This document shows positions 63,013 to 64,000 of a stretch of 64,000 nt of DNA, piece by piece. Source of the DNA: Microbacterium esteraromaticum (GTDB lineage: Bacteria > Actinomycetota > Actinomycetes > Actinomycetales > Microbacteriaceae); contig NZ_JAEMWU010000001.1 in NCBI RefSeq assembly GCF_017303215.1, positions 1,178,001 through 1,242,000 on the forward strand. Direction: 5' to 3'. The notes beneath the pieces are model-generated. The model saw nothing but the letters and a program-made list of their open reading frames with translations. It made no database searches and was not told the DNA's origin. A program made the translations under genes and the position numbers. Positions within the stretch are counted from its first letter, which is position 1; each line of letters begins with the position of its first letter.

Positions 63013-64000
63013 ATGCAACGCGTCACCGTCCTGCTTCTCGCCGCTCTCGACGCCGCCATCGCGGCGGCCGTGGGGCTGGCGGTCGTGCTCGCGCCACTCA
63101 CCCTGCTGTGGGTGCTCGCGTTTGGCGCGAGCGCGCAATGGGGCGAACTGTGGCCACTCACGGGTGCGCTGTGGCAGTTCGGCCATGGCGTGCCGCTCGA
63201 GGTGGTTCTGCCGGATGAAGTGCTGTCTGCACTGGCGATCCCGAAGGGCGCTGCCCAGTTCGCGCTGTCCGTGCCGCCGCTCGCATTGCTTGCCTTCGGA
63301 GCGCTCTTCGCGGCGCGCTCGGGTCGTCGCGCGGCCGTCGCGGGATCCTGGGCGTACGGCGTCGCGTCGGGCGCCGTCACCTTCACGCTGATCACCGTGA
63401 TCGTCGCGCTGACCGCGCAGGCCACGCTGCTGCGCGCGCCGCTGTGGGCGGCGATCGCCATCCCGGCATCCGTGTATCTCGCGGGACTGCTGATCGGCGC
63501 GCTGGTGCATGCCTGGACCGAGGGCGACGGCGGCTTCATCGACTGGTTGCACGACATCGTCGACGGATGGGATGACTGGTCTCCGGTGCCCGGCGAGGCG
63601 ATCCGCGGGGCGAGCATCGCCCTGCTCGCCTTGACCGGCGCCGCGGGGCTCGGGTTCGCCGTGATGACGCTGCTGCGCGGTGGCGAGGTCATCGCGCTGT
63701 TCGAGGCCGCGCACGTCGATGCGCTCGGGGCGACCATGCTCACGATCGTGCATCTGGCGTACGTGCCCACCCTGCTGGTGTGGGCGGCCGCGTGGATCGC
63801 CGGCCCCGGATTCGCGATCGGCACCGGCACCTCCGTGTCGCCGGTCGGCACCGAGCTCGGACCGCTCCCGGGGTTCCCCGTGCTCGGTCTGGTGCCCGAG
63901 AACTCGTCGATCTGGATGCTGGTGATCGTGCTCGTCCCCATCGGGTGCGGTGCGCTCGCCGGTTGGATGGTGCGCTCGCGACTGGTGTGGGAGGGCATGG
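63013..64000 (+). CDS. DUF6350-family membrane protein, truncated by window end
   Basis: The reading frame runs open from ATG 63013 to the end of the window (329 codons seen). The visible part has about nine hydrophobic helices (first VTVLLLAALDAAIAAAVGLA), a conserved acidic loop WTEGDGGFIDWLHDIVDGWDDWSPVPGEAI, and WAAAWIAGPGFAIGTGTSVSPVGTELGPLPGFPVLG, which is the signature of DUF6350. In actinobacteria this gene usually lies between sucCD and purN/purH. Function unknown, sometimes linked to cell division. Confidence 0.87.
   Translation, partial: MQRVTVLLLAALDAAIAAAVGLAVVLAPLTLLWVLAFGASAQWGELWPLTGALWQFGHGVPLEVVLPDEVLSALAIPKGAAQFALSVPPLALLAFGALFAARSGRRAAVAGSWAYGVASGAVTFTLITVIVALTAQATLLRAPLWAAIAIPASVYLAGLLIGALVHAWTEGDGGFIDWLHDIVDGWDDWSPVPGEAIRGASIALLALTGAAGLGFAVMTLLRGGEVIALFEAAHVDALGATMLTIVHLAYVPTLLVWAAAWIAGPGFAIGTGTSVSPVGTELGPLPGFPVLGLVPENSSIWMLVIVLVPIGCGALAGWMVRSRLVWEGM

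Overview
The window is a 64 kb chromosomal segment of a high-GC Gram-positive bacterium. Gene order (acpS-alr-tsaE-tsaB-rimI-tsaD, groES behind CIRCE boxes, guaB/guaB3/guaA, sucCD followed by a DUF6350 gene), a LAxTG sortase signal, an actinobacterial iniBAC-like locus and many promoters abutting start codons all point to an actinobacterium, most likely Microbacteriaceae (Microbacterium-like). No rRNA, tRNA, CRISPR array, prophage or intact insertion sequence was seen, and no gene-free stretch exceeds 300 bases.

Layout. 1-7400: end of acpS, then alr and the tRNA t6A genes tsaE/tsaB/tsaD with rimI, two membrane proteins, a THUMP-like methyltransferase, and groES with two CIRCE operators but no groEL. 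7600-18476: the accessory core of the window. A plus-strand run (IniB-like Asn/Asp/Gly-rich protein, small acidic protein, two dynamin-family GTPases resembling IniA and IniC) converges on a minus-strand run (membrane-anchored Hsp70-like protein, IniR-like LuxR/ATPase regulator, a second IniB-like protein, a four-helix membrane protein). 18609-25179: RarD transporter and a complete LIV-type ABC importer whose binding protein converges on the permease/ATPase operon. 25434-42684: purine nucleotide genes (guaB, guaB3, a giant secreted nuclease/5'-nucleotidase, guaA) interspersed with OsmC, MFS plus PLP decarboxylase, ABC-F, a broken DUF559 gene, SURF1 and DUF3817. 42894-55195: membrane proteins, glycerophosphodiesterase, an ABC exporter, PcrA helicase, SseB-like protein, a LigD-type polymerase convergent with an ATP-dependent ligase, and a flavin amine-oxidase/desaturase-like enzyme. 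55276-64000: a small zinc-ribbon protein, TetR regulator, sucCD, a PCu(A)C copper chaperone with a Dyp peroxidase, a purine permease and a truncated DUF6350 gene.

Two signals stand out. First, the ini-like locus is an expanded version of mycobacterial iniBAC: its two IniB-like proteins share a conserved repeat cassette, and their genes share an upstream DNA motif, so all parts look like one envelope-stress or membrane-remodelling device. Second, six intergenic palindromes fall into three sequence families with different cores but one architecture: two direct and two inverted copies of an about 10 bp core, spaced 18-20 bp. A further pattern is that about eighteen genes have a -10-like TANNNT hexamer ending 6-9 bases before the start codon, indicating leaderless transcripts; this also helps decide several starts.
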